From positions 1,364,001-1,428,000 of the forward strand of contig NZ_CP015600.1 of assembly GCF_001647715.1 (NCBI RefSeq): a stretch of 64,000 bases of DNA, read 5' to 3'. This document shows positions 8,282 through 17,158 of this stretch, one piece after another. Position numbers and translations under genes: made by a program. The notes beneath the pieces are model-generated. The model did not search any database. It saw only the letters and a list, made by a program, of their open reading frames with translations, and was not told the DNA's origin. Source of the stretch: Pseudomonas antarctica. Its GTDB lineage: Bacteria > Pseudomonadota > Gammaproteobacteria > Pseudomonadales > Pseudomonadaceae. Numbering within the stretch: the stretch's first letter is position 1; every line of letters begins with the position of its first letter.

Positions 8282-9445
8282 ATGTCCGAATTGGCCCAAA
8301 TCCAAAAGGCAATCGAAGACGCGCAGACGAACATGACCCAACTGTTCGACGCGCAGAAGAAGGAAATCACCGAGACTGGTGCTGTTAGCAAGAAGCTGCA
8401 GACCGACCTCCAAACCGTCCAGGAAGAGCTGACCAAGTCCGGTACCCGACTGTTTGACCTGGAACAGAAGCTGGCGTCGGGCAATCTGGACAACCCAGAA
8501 ACCAAGAAGTCGTTTGCCGAGCAAACAGCGCTCGACCTTCAAAAGTCCTGGGACGGCAAGTCCTCGGGCAAGGTTGACGTTAAAAGCTTCAGCAAGCAGC
8601 TTGGCAGCGGCGCTGGTTCGGCTGGCGCATTGATCGAGCCTCAGCGCAACGCTGGCATCCTGATGCCCGGCCTGCGCCGGCTCACCATTCGTGACCTGCT
8701 GGCACAAGGCCGTATCAGCTCGAACTCGCTGGAATATGTCCGCGAGAACATCTTCACCAACAGCGCCGCGCCGGTCGCCGAGGGCACGCTGAAGCCTGAG
8801 TCCAACCTGACGTTCACCAAGGAAACGGCGAACGTCAAAACCATCGCTCACTGGATTCAGGCCTCGCGCCAGGTCATGGACGATGCTCCGATGCTCGAGT
8901 CGTACGTGAACAACCGGCTGTTGTTCGGACTGGCCCTGGTTGAGGAAGGGCAGCTGCTGAACGGTGACGGTACCGGCGACAACCTGACCGGGCTGAACAA
9001 GGTTGCCACGGCCTACGACGCAGCGCTGAACGTTACCGGTGACACCCGTGCTGACAAGATTGCCCACGCGATCTTCCAGACCAGTGAGTCTGAGTTTGAA
9101 GCCTCCGGCATCATCCTCAACCCGCGCGACTGGCACGCAATCGCGCTGCTGAAAGATGCTGATGGCCGCTACATCTTCGGCGGGCCGGCAGCCTTCGCCG
9201 CCAAGGTCATGTGGGGTCTGCCAGTGGTTGCAACCAAGGCTCAGGCCCTGGGGACGTTCACTGTCGGCGGCTTTGATCTGGCCTCCCAGGTCTGGGACCG
9301 CATGGACGCAACCGTCGAAGTCAGCCGCGAAGATCGCGATAACTTCGTCAAGAATATGCTGACCATCCTCTGTGAAGAACGCCTGGCCCTGGCTCACTAC
9401 CGGCCAACCGCGATCATCACCGGTCCTTTCGCAACCGCACCATAA
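8282..9445 (+). CDS. HK97-family major capsid protein
   Basis: A 387-residue capsid protein. Residues 1 to about 100 are a charged coiled coil corresponding to the delta (scaffolding) domain removed by the protease. The mature HK97 fold follows, starting near the GALIEPQRN segment at about residue 120. The gene begins four bases after the protease stop. Length matches HK97 gp5 (385 residues). Confidence 0.96.
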   Translation: MSELAQIQKAIEDAQTNMTQLFDAQKKEITETGAVSKKLQTDLQTVQEELTKSGTRLFDLEQKLASGNLDNPETKKSFAEQTALDLQKSWDGKSSGKVDVKSFSKQLGSGAGSAGALIEPQRNAGILMPGLRRLTIRDLLAQGRISSNSLEYVRENIFTNSAAPVAEGTLKPESNLTFTKETANVKTIAHWIQASRQVMDDAPMLESYVNNRLLFGLALVEEGQLLNGDGTGDNLTGLNKVATAYDAALNVTGDTRADKIAHAIFQTSESEFEASGIILNPRDWHAIALLKDADGRYIFGGPAAFAAKVMWGLPVVATKAQALGTFTVGGFDLASQVWDRMDATVEVSREDRDNFVKNMLTILCEERLALAHYRPTAIITGPFATAP

Positions 9446-9453
9446 TCGAGGGC

Positions 9454-9471
9454 GGGGCAGGCAACTGCCCC
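9454..9471 (+). other. Stem-loop after the capsid gene
   Basis: GGGGCAG/CTGCCCC forms a 7-bp stem with a 4-base loop. There is no T-run, so it is more likely an RNA-processing or stability element than a terminator. Confidence 0.5.
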
Positions 9472-9480
9472 GATTGCGTC

Positions 9481-9719
<239 letters not shown>

Positions 9720-9723
<4 letters not shown>

Positions 9724-10052
9724 GCATCCCCGTCACCGATCTGCTGCCGATCGCTTTGATGCGCAAGCATCTGCGCGTTGACGATGACGGCGACGACGAC
9801 CTCATTGAACTCTACGCTGAGTCTGCACTGGCCTGGGCCTTGTGGTATTGCGATAACCCATCGCTGAAGGTCGTGGCCGACTTCCCCGCATCGTTCAAGG
9901 CGGCATTGCTTCTTTTGCTCGGGCACTCCTACAACAGCCGTGAGGCGGTAATAGTAGGCACCATCGCTGCCGAGCTACCCTTGGCTGTCGACTCGTTGCT
10001 TTGGTCCTCGCGCAACTTCCGCGGGCCGCAAGAACCGGAGGCGACCCCATGA
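9720..10052 (+). CDS. Head-tail connector, gp6 family
   Basis: A 110-residue mostly helical protein of the HK97 gp6/phage connector family: an acidic N-terminal segment (LRVDDDGDDDLI) followed by an ALLLLLGHSYNSREA helix, both typical. It forms the adaptor ring below the portal. It overlaps the gene before (ATGA) and the gene after (ATGA), indicating tight coupling. Confidence 0.88.
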
Positions 10053-10384
10053 AGGCAGGCGATCTGCGTCACCGCATCCTATTCCAGAAGCTGGTAAGCG
10101 GGATGGACCCCGAAACCATGGAGCCTATAGAGGCGTCGTGGGTTGACGTTGCCACTCTGTGGGCGGCGGTTAACCCGCTCAGCGGTCGCGAGTTCATTCA
10201 GGCCAAGGCCGCCCAGTCCGAGGAGGTCGGCCGGATAGTGATCCGGTACCGATCTGACATCAAAGCTGCCATGCGTGGCATTGAAGGCGACAAGATCTAC
10301 AACATCCAGGCTGTGCTACCCGATCCGAAGTCTGGACGGGAGTATTTGACCTTGCCGTATTCAGAGGGCGTGAACGATGGCTGA
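10049..10384 (+). CDS. Head closure / head-tail adaptor protein (SPP1 gp16 family)
   Basis: A 111-residue beta-rich protein with family hallmarks: MKAGDLRHRI at the start, the WVDVATLWA strand, NPLSGREF, and IRYRSDI...GIEGDKIYNI. It closes the connector after packaging. I chose the ATG at 10049, which overlaps the preceding stop; a longer in-frame start has no ribosome binding site. Confidence 0.92.
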   Translation: MKAGDLRHRILFQKLVSGMDPETMEPIEASWVDVATLWAAVNPLSGREFIQAKAAQSEEVGRIVIRYRSDIKAAMRGIEGDKIYNIQAVLPDPKSGREYLTLPYSEGVNDG

Positions 10385-10862
10385 CGAAATCCAGTTCAGT
10401 CTTGTCGGGATCGATGGCGTGCTCGCAAAGCTCGCCACCGTGAACGATGAGGTCAGGCGTAAAACTGGGCGCACAGCGCTCCGCCGCGCCGCTGAGCTGG
10501 TGGCCGGGTATGTCAGGGAAGGCGCGCGGAAACTCGATGACCCCGAAACAGGCCGTTCGATAGCAGACAACATAGTTCTCCGCTGGAACGGTCGCCTGTT
10601 CAGGCGTACGGGTGACCTGGGGTTCCGCGTAGGCGTGCTGCACGGCGCGGTCTTGCGAAAGGGTGGCAGCACTTCGACCAATGGCCCAACGCCTCACTGG
10701 CGCTTGCTGGAGTTTGGTACCGAGCATATCGCTGCGGTTCCATTCATGCGGCCCGCGCTGGAAAGCCACATAGCCGAAGTGACCAACGAATTCGCCACCC
10801 AGTTCGAAAAGGCTCTCGACAGGGCTATCCGCCGTGAAAACAAGGCAAGGAGCAACAGCTGA
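10377..10862 (+). CDS. HK97 gp10-family head-tail/minor tail protein
   Basis: A 161-residue protein of the HK97 gp10 family (tail completion or neck protein). It shows the LAKLATVNDEVRRKTGRTALR opening, the WRLLEFGTEHIAAVPFMRPA block that is the most conserved family segment, and a helical C-terminus. It overlaps the adaptor gene by 8 bases and the next gene by one. Confidence 0.92.
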   Translation: MADEIQFSLVGIDGVLAKLATVNDEVRRKTGRTALRRAAELVAGYVREGARKLDDPETGRSIADNIVLRWNGRLFRRTGDLGFRVGVLHGAVLRKGGSTSTNGPTPHWRLLEFGTEHIAAVPFMRPALESHIAEVTNEFATQFEKALDRAIRRENKARSNS

Positions 10863-11227
10863 TGTTCGCACCTATCAACGCAGTTTGTGCTGCTGATGAC
10901 GGCGTCAAGGCCTTGCTGGGTAGCGGGCCCCAGCGATTGTACTCGTTCGGAGATGCCGCCCAGGACGCGCCCAAGCCCTACGCGGTATGGCAAACCATTG
11001 GCGGCGACCCGGAAAACTACTTGGCGGGGCGCCCAGATATCGATGGTTACACGCTACAGGTTGACGTGTATGCGACTTGCGGAAAAGACGCTCGCGACGC
11101 GGCCAGGGCGCTACGGGATGCCATTGAGCCCCACGCCTACATCATCCGATGGGGTGGTGAGAGCCGCGACCCGGTCACAAAGAACTACCGATACAGCTTC
11201 GACGTAAGCTGGTTCGTACCTCGATAA
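10862..11227 (+). CDS. Tail completion protein, DUF3168 family
   Basis: A 121-residue member of DUF3168, the lambda U-like tail terminator group. It contains RLYSFGDAAQDAPKPYAVWQ, the LQVDVYA strand and an ALRDAI helix, all standard. It caps the tail tube and joins it to the head. It is the last gene of the overlapping neck cluster; a hairpin follows. Confidence 0.9.
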   Translation: MFAPINAVCAADDGVKALLGSGPQRLYSFGDAAQDAPKPYAVWQTIGGDPENYLAGRPDIDGYTLQVDVYATCGKDARDAARALRDAIEPHAYIIRWGGESRDPVTKNYRYSFDVSWFVPR

Positions 11228-11243
11228 CGCTGCAACCCAAACC

Positions 11244-11267
11244 AACCCCGCCAAGTGCGGGTTTTTT
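11244..11267 (+). terminator. Hairpin before the tail tube gene
   Basis: CCCGC/GCGGG followed by six T, immediately upstream of the tail tube leader and its GGAG site. Confidence 0.65.
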
Positions 11268-11290
11268 ATGCCCGACATTTGGAGAACGCC

Positions 11291-12022
11291 ATGTCGATCC
11301 TTTCCCAAGGAACCCAGATCTACGCACTGGTCCCCCCGCTTACCGGTACCGGGCCTATGACCGTCATGGAAGTGGAGTGCGCCACCAGCTTCGATCCGGG
11401 CGGTTCGCCTGCTGAGCAAGTCGAAGATACCTGTCTCAGCGCTGATGAGCGCAGCTATAAGAAAGGCTTGCGCACACCTGGCCAAGCATCGCTCGGTCTG
11501 AACGCTGACCCGAACAACGCGAGCCACATTCGCCTACATCAGCTCTCGGAAGCTAACGGCGACACCACTATCAAGTGGGTGGTTGGCTGGTCTGATGGTA
11601 AAGACATCGTGCCCACCATCGCCGCCGGCGGCAGCCTGGGCGTGGCAACGGTCACTGCTGGCGGTACCGGTTACACCACTGCGCCAACTGTAGCCCTTAC
11701 CGGTGGCGGCGGCTCTGGCGCTACTGCAACAGCTACCGTGTCCGGTGGCGTGGTCACCGGCGTGACGGTCACCAACAAGGGTGCCGGTTACACTTCTGCC
11801 CCGACCGTCGCCTTCACTGGCGGCGCTGGCACTGGCGCTACTGCGACGGTTTCCTTGACTGCCGGTGACGACTTCGACCTGCCACCGACCCGCACCTGGT
11901 TCGCCTTCCAGGGCTACGTGGCCGACTTCCCATTCACCTTCGCGCAGAACGCCGTGGTTGCATCGACAGTGTCGATTCAGCGCTCGGGCGGTTCCGCCTG
12001 GATTCGTAAGGTATCCCCATAA
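11291..12022 (+). CDS. Major tail tube protein with a Gly-rich repeat domain
   Basis: A 243-residue lambda V-like tail tube protein. I chose the ATG at 11291 (GGAGAACGCC upstream). Residues 1 to about 115 and about 195-243 form the tube domain. Between them lie two tandem copies of a Gly/Thr-rich beta motif (consensus GYTxAPTVAxTGG, then GATATV), which probably projects from the tail surface like other phage decoration domains. The stop overlaps the chaperone start by one base. Confidence 0.9.
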   Translation: MSILSQGTQIYALVPPLTGTGPMTVMEVECATSFDPGGSPAEQVEDTCLSADERSYKKGLRTPGQASLGLNADPNNASHIRLHQLSEANGDTTIKWVVGWSDGKDIVPTIAAGGSLGVATVTAGGTGYTTAPTVALTGGGGSGATATATVSGGVVTGVTVTNKGAGYTSAPTVAFTGGAGTGATATVSLTAGDDFDLPPTRTWFAFQGYVADFPFTFAQNAVVASTVSIQRSGGSAWIRKVSP

Positions 12023-12357
12023 TGGAACTGAGCATCGCGAACCTGAAGAAATCGAAGGCGTTTACCGCCCGGCCGGTTGCCAAGGAAATCGAGTGGGAAG
12101 GCGCCAAGTTCACCTGCTACGTCCGGCCCCTGTCGTACCAGACCGCCGTGGGCGACATCGCTGCCCACCGTGGCGCTGACCCGCTGGCCTGCCGCATTGC
12201 CTCTAGCATCTGTGATGCCGAGGGCAAGGCGGTGTTTACCGTGGCCGACATCACTGGCGAGGCCGATCCGGAGAAGGGCGCACTCGACCCTGACCTGACC
12301 AACCTGCTACTGATCGCCATCGGCGAGGTGCAGAACTCGGGAAAGAAGAAGCGCTAG
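12022..12357 (+). CDS. Tail assembly chaperone G (zero-frame product)
   Basis: A 111-residue tail assembly chaperone equivalent to lambda gpG. It binds and holds the tape measure during tail polymerisation. Near its 3' end the sequence G GGA AAG (12339-12345) is the same slippery heptamer as in lambda G-GT, and a downstream overlapping frame encodes the T domain. It ends in a Lys/Arg cluster at a TAG 9 bases past the heptamer. Confidence 0.93.
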   Translation: MELSIANLKKSKAFTARPVAKEIEWEGAKFTCYVRPLSYQTAVGDIAAHRGADPLACRIASSICDAEGKAVFTVADITGEADPEKGALDPDLTNLLLIAIGEVQNSGKKKR

Positions 12358-12653
12358 ACCCTTCGGATGAGTTGTGGTGCGAGCTGGTCATGAACGGAAT
12401 CGGCGGCCGCACCATTGCCGAAGCACAGGAGCGCATGACCTATTCCGAGTTTGTGGTCTGGATGAAGTTTCGCGCCAAGCGTGGATCGCTGCACCAGGGC
12501 ATGCGGGTCGAGATGGCTCTGGCGCAGCTCCAGGCGTTCTACGTCAACTCGAAGACCGGCAAGGACGCGCCGAGGCTGTACCAGCAGGACTTCGCACCGC
12601 ATATGGATCCGCGCGTCGGGTCGCTGGAGGAGGCGGTGGCAAGTTGGGCCTGA
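12022..12653 (+). CDS. Tail assembly chaperone GT (-1 frameshift product)
   Basis: Programmed -1 slippage at 12339-12345 fuses the first 108 residues of G to 102 residues read from 12345 to 12650, giving about 210 residues. The T part contains WCELVMNGIGG, MTYSEFVVWMKFRAKRGSL and a YQQDFAPHMDPR tail, as in phage minor tail T proteins. There is no credible start codon with a ribosome binding site for T alone. The T domain recruits tail tube subunits to the tape-measure complex. Confidence 0.9.
12339..12345 (+). promoter_or_regulatory. Programmed -1 ribosomal frameshift site (GGGAAAG)
   Basis: The heptamer G GGA AAG is in the correct phase: zero-frame GGA-AAG can re-pair as GGG-AAA. The zero-frame stop lies 9 bases downstream and the -1 frame stays open for 102 codons. 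Confidence 0.93.
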
Positions 12654-12700
12654 TAGATCATGGGTGATAGATTGCCTCTTTTCTGATGATCGGAGGCTCT

Positions 12701-12982
12701 ATGAACAGAGTTCGTTTGGACTTGTGCGTTTTTTTGGCAAAGGTTATGGCGGCCTTGGTTTTCATTGGCGCCATTGTTGTTTTGTACAACTTTGGCCGCA
12801 TCGAAGTCGCGTCGACGCCAAGCTACCTAAGTCAAGGCCAAATGGTTATGAATTGGCCGGTTATTTTCTGGGCGGCAGGTAGCGCCATCTACTCCTTGCT
12901 CTTCGCCGCAATGATGAGCGCGGTTCGCTATGCCTGCTATTTCGCTCAGGATGCTTCCGTAGGCGGCCTCAAGGGCGGTTAA
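12701..12982 (+). CDS. Small two-helix membrane protein inserted between GT and tape measure
   Basis: A 93-residue protein with two hydrophobic segments (about residues 8-30 and 48-72), preceded by CGGAGG. Lambdoid tails normally run directly from T to the tape measure, so this is an extra gene. A hairpin follows it. Its codon use is more AT-rich than its neighbours, consistent with a moron. A role in superinfection exclusion is possible but only inferred. Confidence 0.7.
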   Translation: MNRVRLDLCVFLAKVMAALVFIGAIVVLYNFGRIEVASTPSYLSQGQMVMNWPVIFWAAGSAIYSLLFAAMMSAVRYACYFAQDASVGGLKGG

Positions 12983-13001
12983 CTCTTTTTTGAATTATGT
13001 A

Positions 13002-13024
13002 AGCCCGCCACGTGCGGGCTTTTT
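13002..13024 (+). terminator. Hairpin before the tape measure gene
   Basis: AGCCCGC/GCGGGCT with four following T, 18 bases upstream of the tape measure start and its AGGAG site. Confidence 0.65.
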
Positions 13025-13041
13025 GTTGCCAGGAGAAAACC

Positions 13042-16000
13042 ATGGCTGGATCACTTGGTACCCTTACGCTTGATCTTATTGCCAAGATCGGCGGCTTCAC
13101 TGGACCGATGGATCAGGCTGGCCGCGCTGCAAAAAAGTCATCAAAGGAAATTGCCGATGCGGCCAATCAGGCCGCTACTGCATGGAGCGCCCTTGGCACT
13201 GTTGCTGCCGGCGCAGTTGCCGGATTTTCGGTGGCGAGTATTTTTGGACGGTTTGTCACTGAGACTAAAAACGCCGAAAAGGAGCAGGCTCAGCTCGGCG
13301 CTGTACTTCGCTCTACCGGTCAGTCGGCAGGATTCAACCGCGACCAATTGAACTCAATGGCTGATGCGATGCAGAAGGCCAGCACGTTCTCTGGCGGCGA
13401 TATAAATCAAGCGCAAACAACGCTGTTGGCGTTCACTGGCATAGTTGGAAACCAATTCAATCGCGCACTCCAGTCGGCCGCCGATATGGCTGCGCGAACC
13501 GGGGTCACGGTAAAAGATGCGGCCGAAACAATTGGCCGGGCTTTGGATGTCCCGTCACAGGGCCTCACTTCCCTCAGCAAGCAGGGTTTCCGGTTTACAG
13601 AAGAGCAAAAGAAGTTAGCGACCGCCCTTGAGTCGACAGGCGATGTTGCTGGCGCGCAACAGATAATTCTTAAGTCGCTTGAAGAGTCCTATGGAGGAGC
13701 GGCGGCAGCCGCTCGGGACACCTTCGGCGGTTCGCTGGACGCGCTGCAAAACACCATATCGGGATTGCTAACCGGAGAAGGTAGCCTCGATAGTGCAAAG
13801 GGAGCTGTAAACACCCTTAATGACGCGCTTGCCTCGCCGGAGGCAAAAACCGCAATGGATTCCACCGCGAAAGCGGCCATTGTGTTGGCGGGTGTTTTGT
13901 CTGTCAGATTGGCATCTGCTGCCGTGAGTACTGCGGCATCATTTGTTTTGGTGCAGGCTGACACAATCCGCTATCAGGCGACCCTGGCAAGAATGGCCGG
14001 AGTTTCCACTGCTGCAGCGGCTGGCCTGGCGACCTTGAGTGCTTCCGCTCGTGCAGCCTCCGCTGCAATGACTCTGCTTGGCGGCCCTGTTGGGGTGGCA
14101 TTGCTTGCCGGTAGTGCGCTTGTCTACTTTGCAACACGCGCCAGTGACGCAGATAAGGCGTCAGCTGCTCTAGATGAGCGCATCGCAAAGCTGAATACCT
14201 CGTTTGCAACAATGAAGGTTGATCAGGCTGCCGCTGCAATACCGGATTACACCAAGAAGCTCGAAAGCGCGACGATGGCGGCTGACGCGATCAATGCCAG
14301 AATCTTCACGCTTAACGACAACATAAAAAAGTTTCCACAAAGCCCGAGCCTGGAGAAATGGAAAGCCGATCTTGTTCAGGCCAAAGGCGCCGCAGTCGAT
14401 GTAAATGACGCGGTGGATGATCTTAAGGCAAAGATTGTTGAACTGAATGCGATCGTTGATAAGCCTGTCGTTTCAGCTTCGGTATCTCAGGCCTCACAGG
14501 TCTACACGGAGATGGCCAAAAAGATCGACGAACAGATCTTGCTGGCCGATAAGAAGACCGAGGCGGACAAACTCCAAGCCCGCATCAAGGCTGGTCTTGT
14601 TGAAGGGCTTAAAGCGGGCGAGGGTGACTTGCTTGTCGCCTCTCAAAAGCGCGCTGACGCTGCGATAAAGGCAGCTGAGGCCACAAAGAAAGCGGATGAG
14701 TCAGCCAAGGCGTCAGCAAAATCAGCGGCCGAGGCGCTGACGAAGCGTGGCGTGGATGCTGAGGAAAACTACCGCCGTCAGATCACCCTAATCGACGAAA
14801 CTACCGGCAAGCAGGGCAAGGCCAGCGAAGTCGCAAAGCTCGCCTTCGAGTTGGAGACCGGAAAGTTAAAGGGCGTCAGCGCCGAGCGGCAGAAGGTGCT
14901 GAAGGACCTGGCCGCCGAGCTCGACTCGAAGGTCAAGCTCAAAAAGCAGAACGAGCAAGACCTGAAGCTGGCGACCCTGGCGGCCAACCTCAAGGACAGC
15001 AACACCATTGTGAAGCAGGGCTTCGACATGGAGTTGGCTGGCGCAGGTTCCGGGGAAAAACTGAGAGGGCGCCTCAAGGAGGACTTGGCGATCCAGCAGG
15101 ACTACGCGAAGCAGCGTGCCGAGATGTACAAACAGTACAAGGAGGCCAAGCTGCTGGGCGATCCTGACGCCAAGGACACCTACGACAAGGAAACCGCTCT
15201 GCTCGATGAGGCCCTTGCCGAGCGCATGGTCATCCAGCAGGACTACTACAACCAGCAAGATGAGGCTCAATCCAACTGGATGGATGGCGTCAGTGACGCA
15301 TGGCAGAACTACGTCGACGCTGCAACCGATTACACAGCAATGGCTGCTGACGCTACTTCCTCGATACTTGGAAGCGCAAAGGGCGGGCTCAGTAACTTCC
15401 TGTCTGATGTGATCAGCGGCGCCGAGTCAGCAGATGATGCGCTCGGCGACTTGGTGGCGAACTTCGCGAAATCCACGCTTCAAGCCCTCACCGACATGGC
15501 GGCTCAGTGGCTGGTGTATCAGGCGGTCCAACTGCTGGTGGGCAAGACCACCCAGGCGAGCGCGGTCCCAACGTTGGTGGCAAACGCCCAGGCAACTGCG
15601 TTTCAGGCCAGCCTGGCAGCGTTCGCCTCGACCGCTGCAATTCCTATCGTCGGTCCCGCAGCTGCGCCGGCTGCTGCTGCTGCCGCTGCTGCTGCAACGG
15701 CGCCTATGGTGGCCGGCGTGGCAAGTGCCGCTCTCGCCGGTATGGCGCACGATGGTATCGACGCAGTGCCGGAGACGGGAACCTGGCTGCTTCAAAAGGG
15801 CGAGCGGGTAACCACGGCGGAGACTAGTGCCAAGCTGGACAAGACGCTTGATCAGCTGCGCGCAAACTCTGGTGGCGTTGGTGGTGGAGGTATTCACATC
15901 AGCGCCCCAGTTAGTGTGCAGGCTCAGCCCGGCATGAGCGGGGATGATGCTCGCAAGCAGGGCGAGGCGATGGGCCAGGGTCTGGTCTCGGAAATCCGGC

Positions 16001-16053
16001 GCGTGCTTCAAGGTGAAATGGGGCAGGGCGGCATGCTCTGGAGGCGAGTCTGA
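13042..16053 (+). CDS. Tail tape measure protein
   Basis: A 1003-residue lambda H-like tape measure protein that sets tail length and takes part in DNA ejection. The N-terminus (GSLTLDL-type start, then IAKIGGFTGPMDQAG) is typical. Long charged helices occupy most of the protein, with hydrophobic stretches at about residues 300-370 and an Ala-rich segment at about 880-915. The Gly-rich C-terminus ends GGMLWRR, a common ending. It is coupled to gene M by a one-base overlap (TGATG). Confidence 0.95.
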   Translation: MAGSLGTLTLDLIAKIGGFTGPMDQAGRAAKKSSKEIADAANQAATAWSALGTVAAGAVAGFSVASIFGRFVTETKNAEKEQAQLGAVLRSTGQSAGFNRDQLNSMADAMQKASTFSGGDINQAQTTLLAFTGIVGNQFNRALQSAADMAARTGVTVKDAAETIGRALDVPSQGLTSLSKQGFRFTEEQKKLATALESTGDVAGAQQIILKSLEESYGGAAAAARDTFGGSLDALQNTISGLLTGEGSLDSAKGAVNTLNDALASPEAKTAMDSTAKAAIVLAGVLSVRLASAAVSTAASFVLVQADTIRYQATLARMAGVSTAAAAGLATLSASARAASAAMTLLGGPVGVALLAGSALVYFATRASDADKASAALDERIAKLNTSFATMKVDQAAAAIPDYTKKLESATMAADAINARIFTLNDNIKKFPQSPSLEKWKADLVQAKGAAVDVNDAVDDLKAKIVELNAIVDKPVVSASVSQASQVYTEMAKKIDEQILLADKKTEADKLQARIKAGLVEGLKAGEGDLLVASQKRADAAIKAAEATKKADESAKASAKSAAEALTKRGVDAEENYRRQITLIDETTGKQGKASEVAKLAFELETGKLKGVSAERQKVLKDLAAELDSKVKLKKQNEQDLKLATLAANLKDSNTIVKQGFDMELAGAGSGEKLRGRLKEDLAIQQDYAKQRAEMYKQYKEAKLLGDPDAKDTYDKETALLDEALAERMVIQQDYYNQQDEAQSNWMDGVSDAWQNYVDAATDYTAMAADATSSILGSAKGGLSNFLSDVISGAESADDALGDLVANFAKSTLQALTDMAAQWLVYQAVQLLVGKTTQASAVPTLVANAQATAFQASLAAFASTAAIPIVGPAAAPAAAAAAAAATAPMVAGVASAALAGMAHDGIDAVPETGTWLLQKGERVTTAETSAKLDKTLDQLRANSGGVGGGGIHISAPVSVQAQPGMSGDDARKQGEAMGQGLVSEIRRVLQGEMGQGGMLWRRV

Positions 16054-16397
16054 TGGTGGAAACATTCAGCTACTGCGTTCAACTGGGCGGCGACGGGGAG
16101 ATTGACCAGCGCACATGGGAGAACGATTTCGGCGATGGGTATGCCCAGGCTGGCGGCATCGGCATCAACACCAAAAGCGAGAACTGGAACCTGACGCACT
16201 CTGGCGTCATGGCTCCCGGTGAGGAGTTGCTGAAGGTGCGAGATTTCATCGACCGGCACGAAGGGTACAAGGCGTTCATCTGGACGCCGCCGGGTGGAAG
16301 CCCGGGGCGTTATCGATGCAAGGGTTACAAATCTAAGCCACTCGGCGCAGGCCTGTGGACGCTATCGTTCACCTTCAAGCAGACCTTCACGCCGTAA
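16053..16397 (+). CDS. Minor tail protein M
   Basis: A 114-residue lambda M-like distal tail protein. It shows the family pattern TWENDFGDGYAQAGGIGIN, an FIDRHEGYKAFIWTPPGG block and a final WTLSFTFKQTF strand. It helps build the tail tip with L, K, I and J. It starts on the tape measure stop and is followed by a hairpin. Confidence 0.93.
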   Translation: MVETFSYCVQLGGDGEIDQRTWENDFGDGYAQAGGIGINTKSENWNLTHSGVMAPGEELLKVRDFIDRHEGYKAFIWTPPGGSPGRYRCKGYKSKPLGAGLWTLSFTFKQTFTP

Positions 16398-16412
16398 CCG
16401 CAAACCTCACCA

Positions 16413-16437
16413 AACCCCGCCAAGTGCGGGGTTTCTT
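16413..16437 (+). terminator. Hairpin between M and L
   Basis: A perfect 8-bp stem AACCCCGC/GCGGGGTT with a TTTCTTGTTT tail, just upstream of the L start. Confidence 0.65.
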
Positions 16438-16451
16438 GTTTCTGGGGCCCT

Positions 16452-17156
16452 ATGAATTACAACACCGATATCCAAAAGCTTGAGCCGGGCAACCAGATCA
16501 GGCTCTACGAGCTGGACGCTACGCGCTTGGGCGGATTGCTCTGGCGATTCCACGGCCACGCCCATGAGGGCGACATCATCTGGCAGGGGCAGCTCTACTC
16601 TCCGCTCCAGATCGAGGCAAAGGGCTTCGACATTCGTGGGGATGGACGCCCGGCCACGCCGACGCTGCAGGTGGACGACGAACTCGGCGGCGTGCGCGGG
16701 GCGATCACTGCCCTGTGCTTCCAGTTCCGCGACCTGGCCGGCGCCCGGGTGAAGGTGATCGAGACTTTCCGCCACTTCCTGGATGCCGCCAACTTCCCCG
16801 ACGGCAACCCAGAAGCCAGCAACCAATCGAAAACGAACCTCTGGTTTATCGAGCAGAAGACCGAGGCGCTGCCGAGCATCTCGGTCACGTTCTCGCTGTC
16901 CAGTCCCACGGATATGGAAGGGCAGATGCTTCCATCCCAGCAGATCACCAAGCTCTGCCGGTGGGCCTGCCGTGGCGGGTACCGGCAGGAGGCCTGTGCC
17001 TACACCGGCACAGCGATGTTCGACAAAAAGAACCAGCCTACGGATAACCCGGCGCTGGACCGCTGCGGCGGCTGGTGGAGCAGCTGCAAGCTTCGGGGCA
17101 ATACCCGCCGGTTTGGTGGGTCCATGGGCGCGAGCCTTATCGCAAGTTCGAGGTAG
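16452..17156 (+). CDS. Minor tail protein L (Fe-S tail tip protein)
   Basis: A 234-residue lambda L homologue. Conserved cysteines C169, C173, C182, C205 and C212 in its C-terminal part match those that bind an iron-sulfur cluster in lambda gpL. The N-terminal part has the LEPGNQIRLYELD and FHGHAHEGDIIWQG segments. It forms part of the tail-tip ring. Confidence 0.94.
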   Translation: MNYNTDIQKLEPGNQIRLYELDATRLGGLLWRFHGHAHEGDIIWQGQLYSPLQIEAKGFDIRGDGRPATPTLQVDDELGGVRGAITALCFQFRDLAGARVKVIETFRHFLDAANFPDGNPEASNQSKTNLWFIEQKTEALPSISVTFSLSSPTDMEGQMLPSQQITKLCRWACRGGYRQEACAYTGTAMFDKKNQPTDNPALDRCGGWWSSCKLRGNTRRFGGSMGASLIASSR

Positions 17157-17158
17157 CG

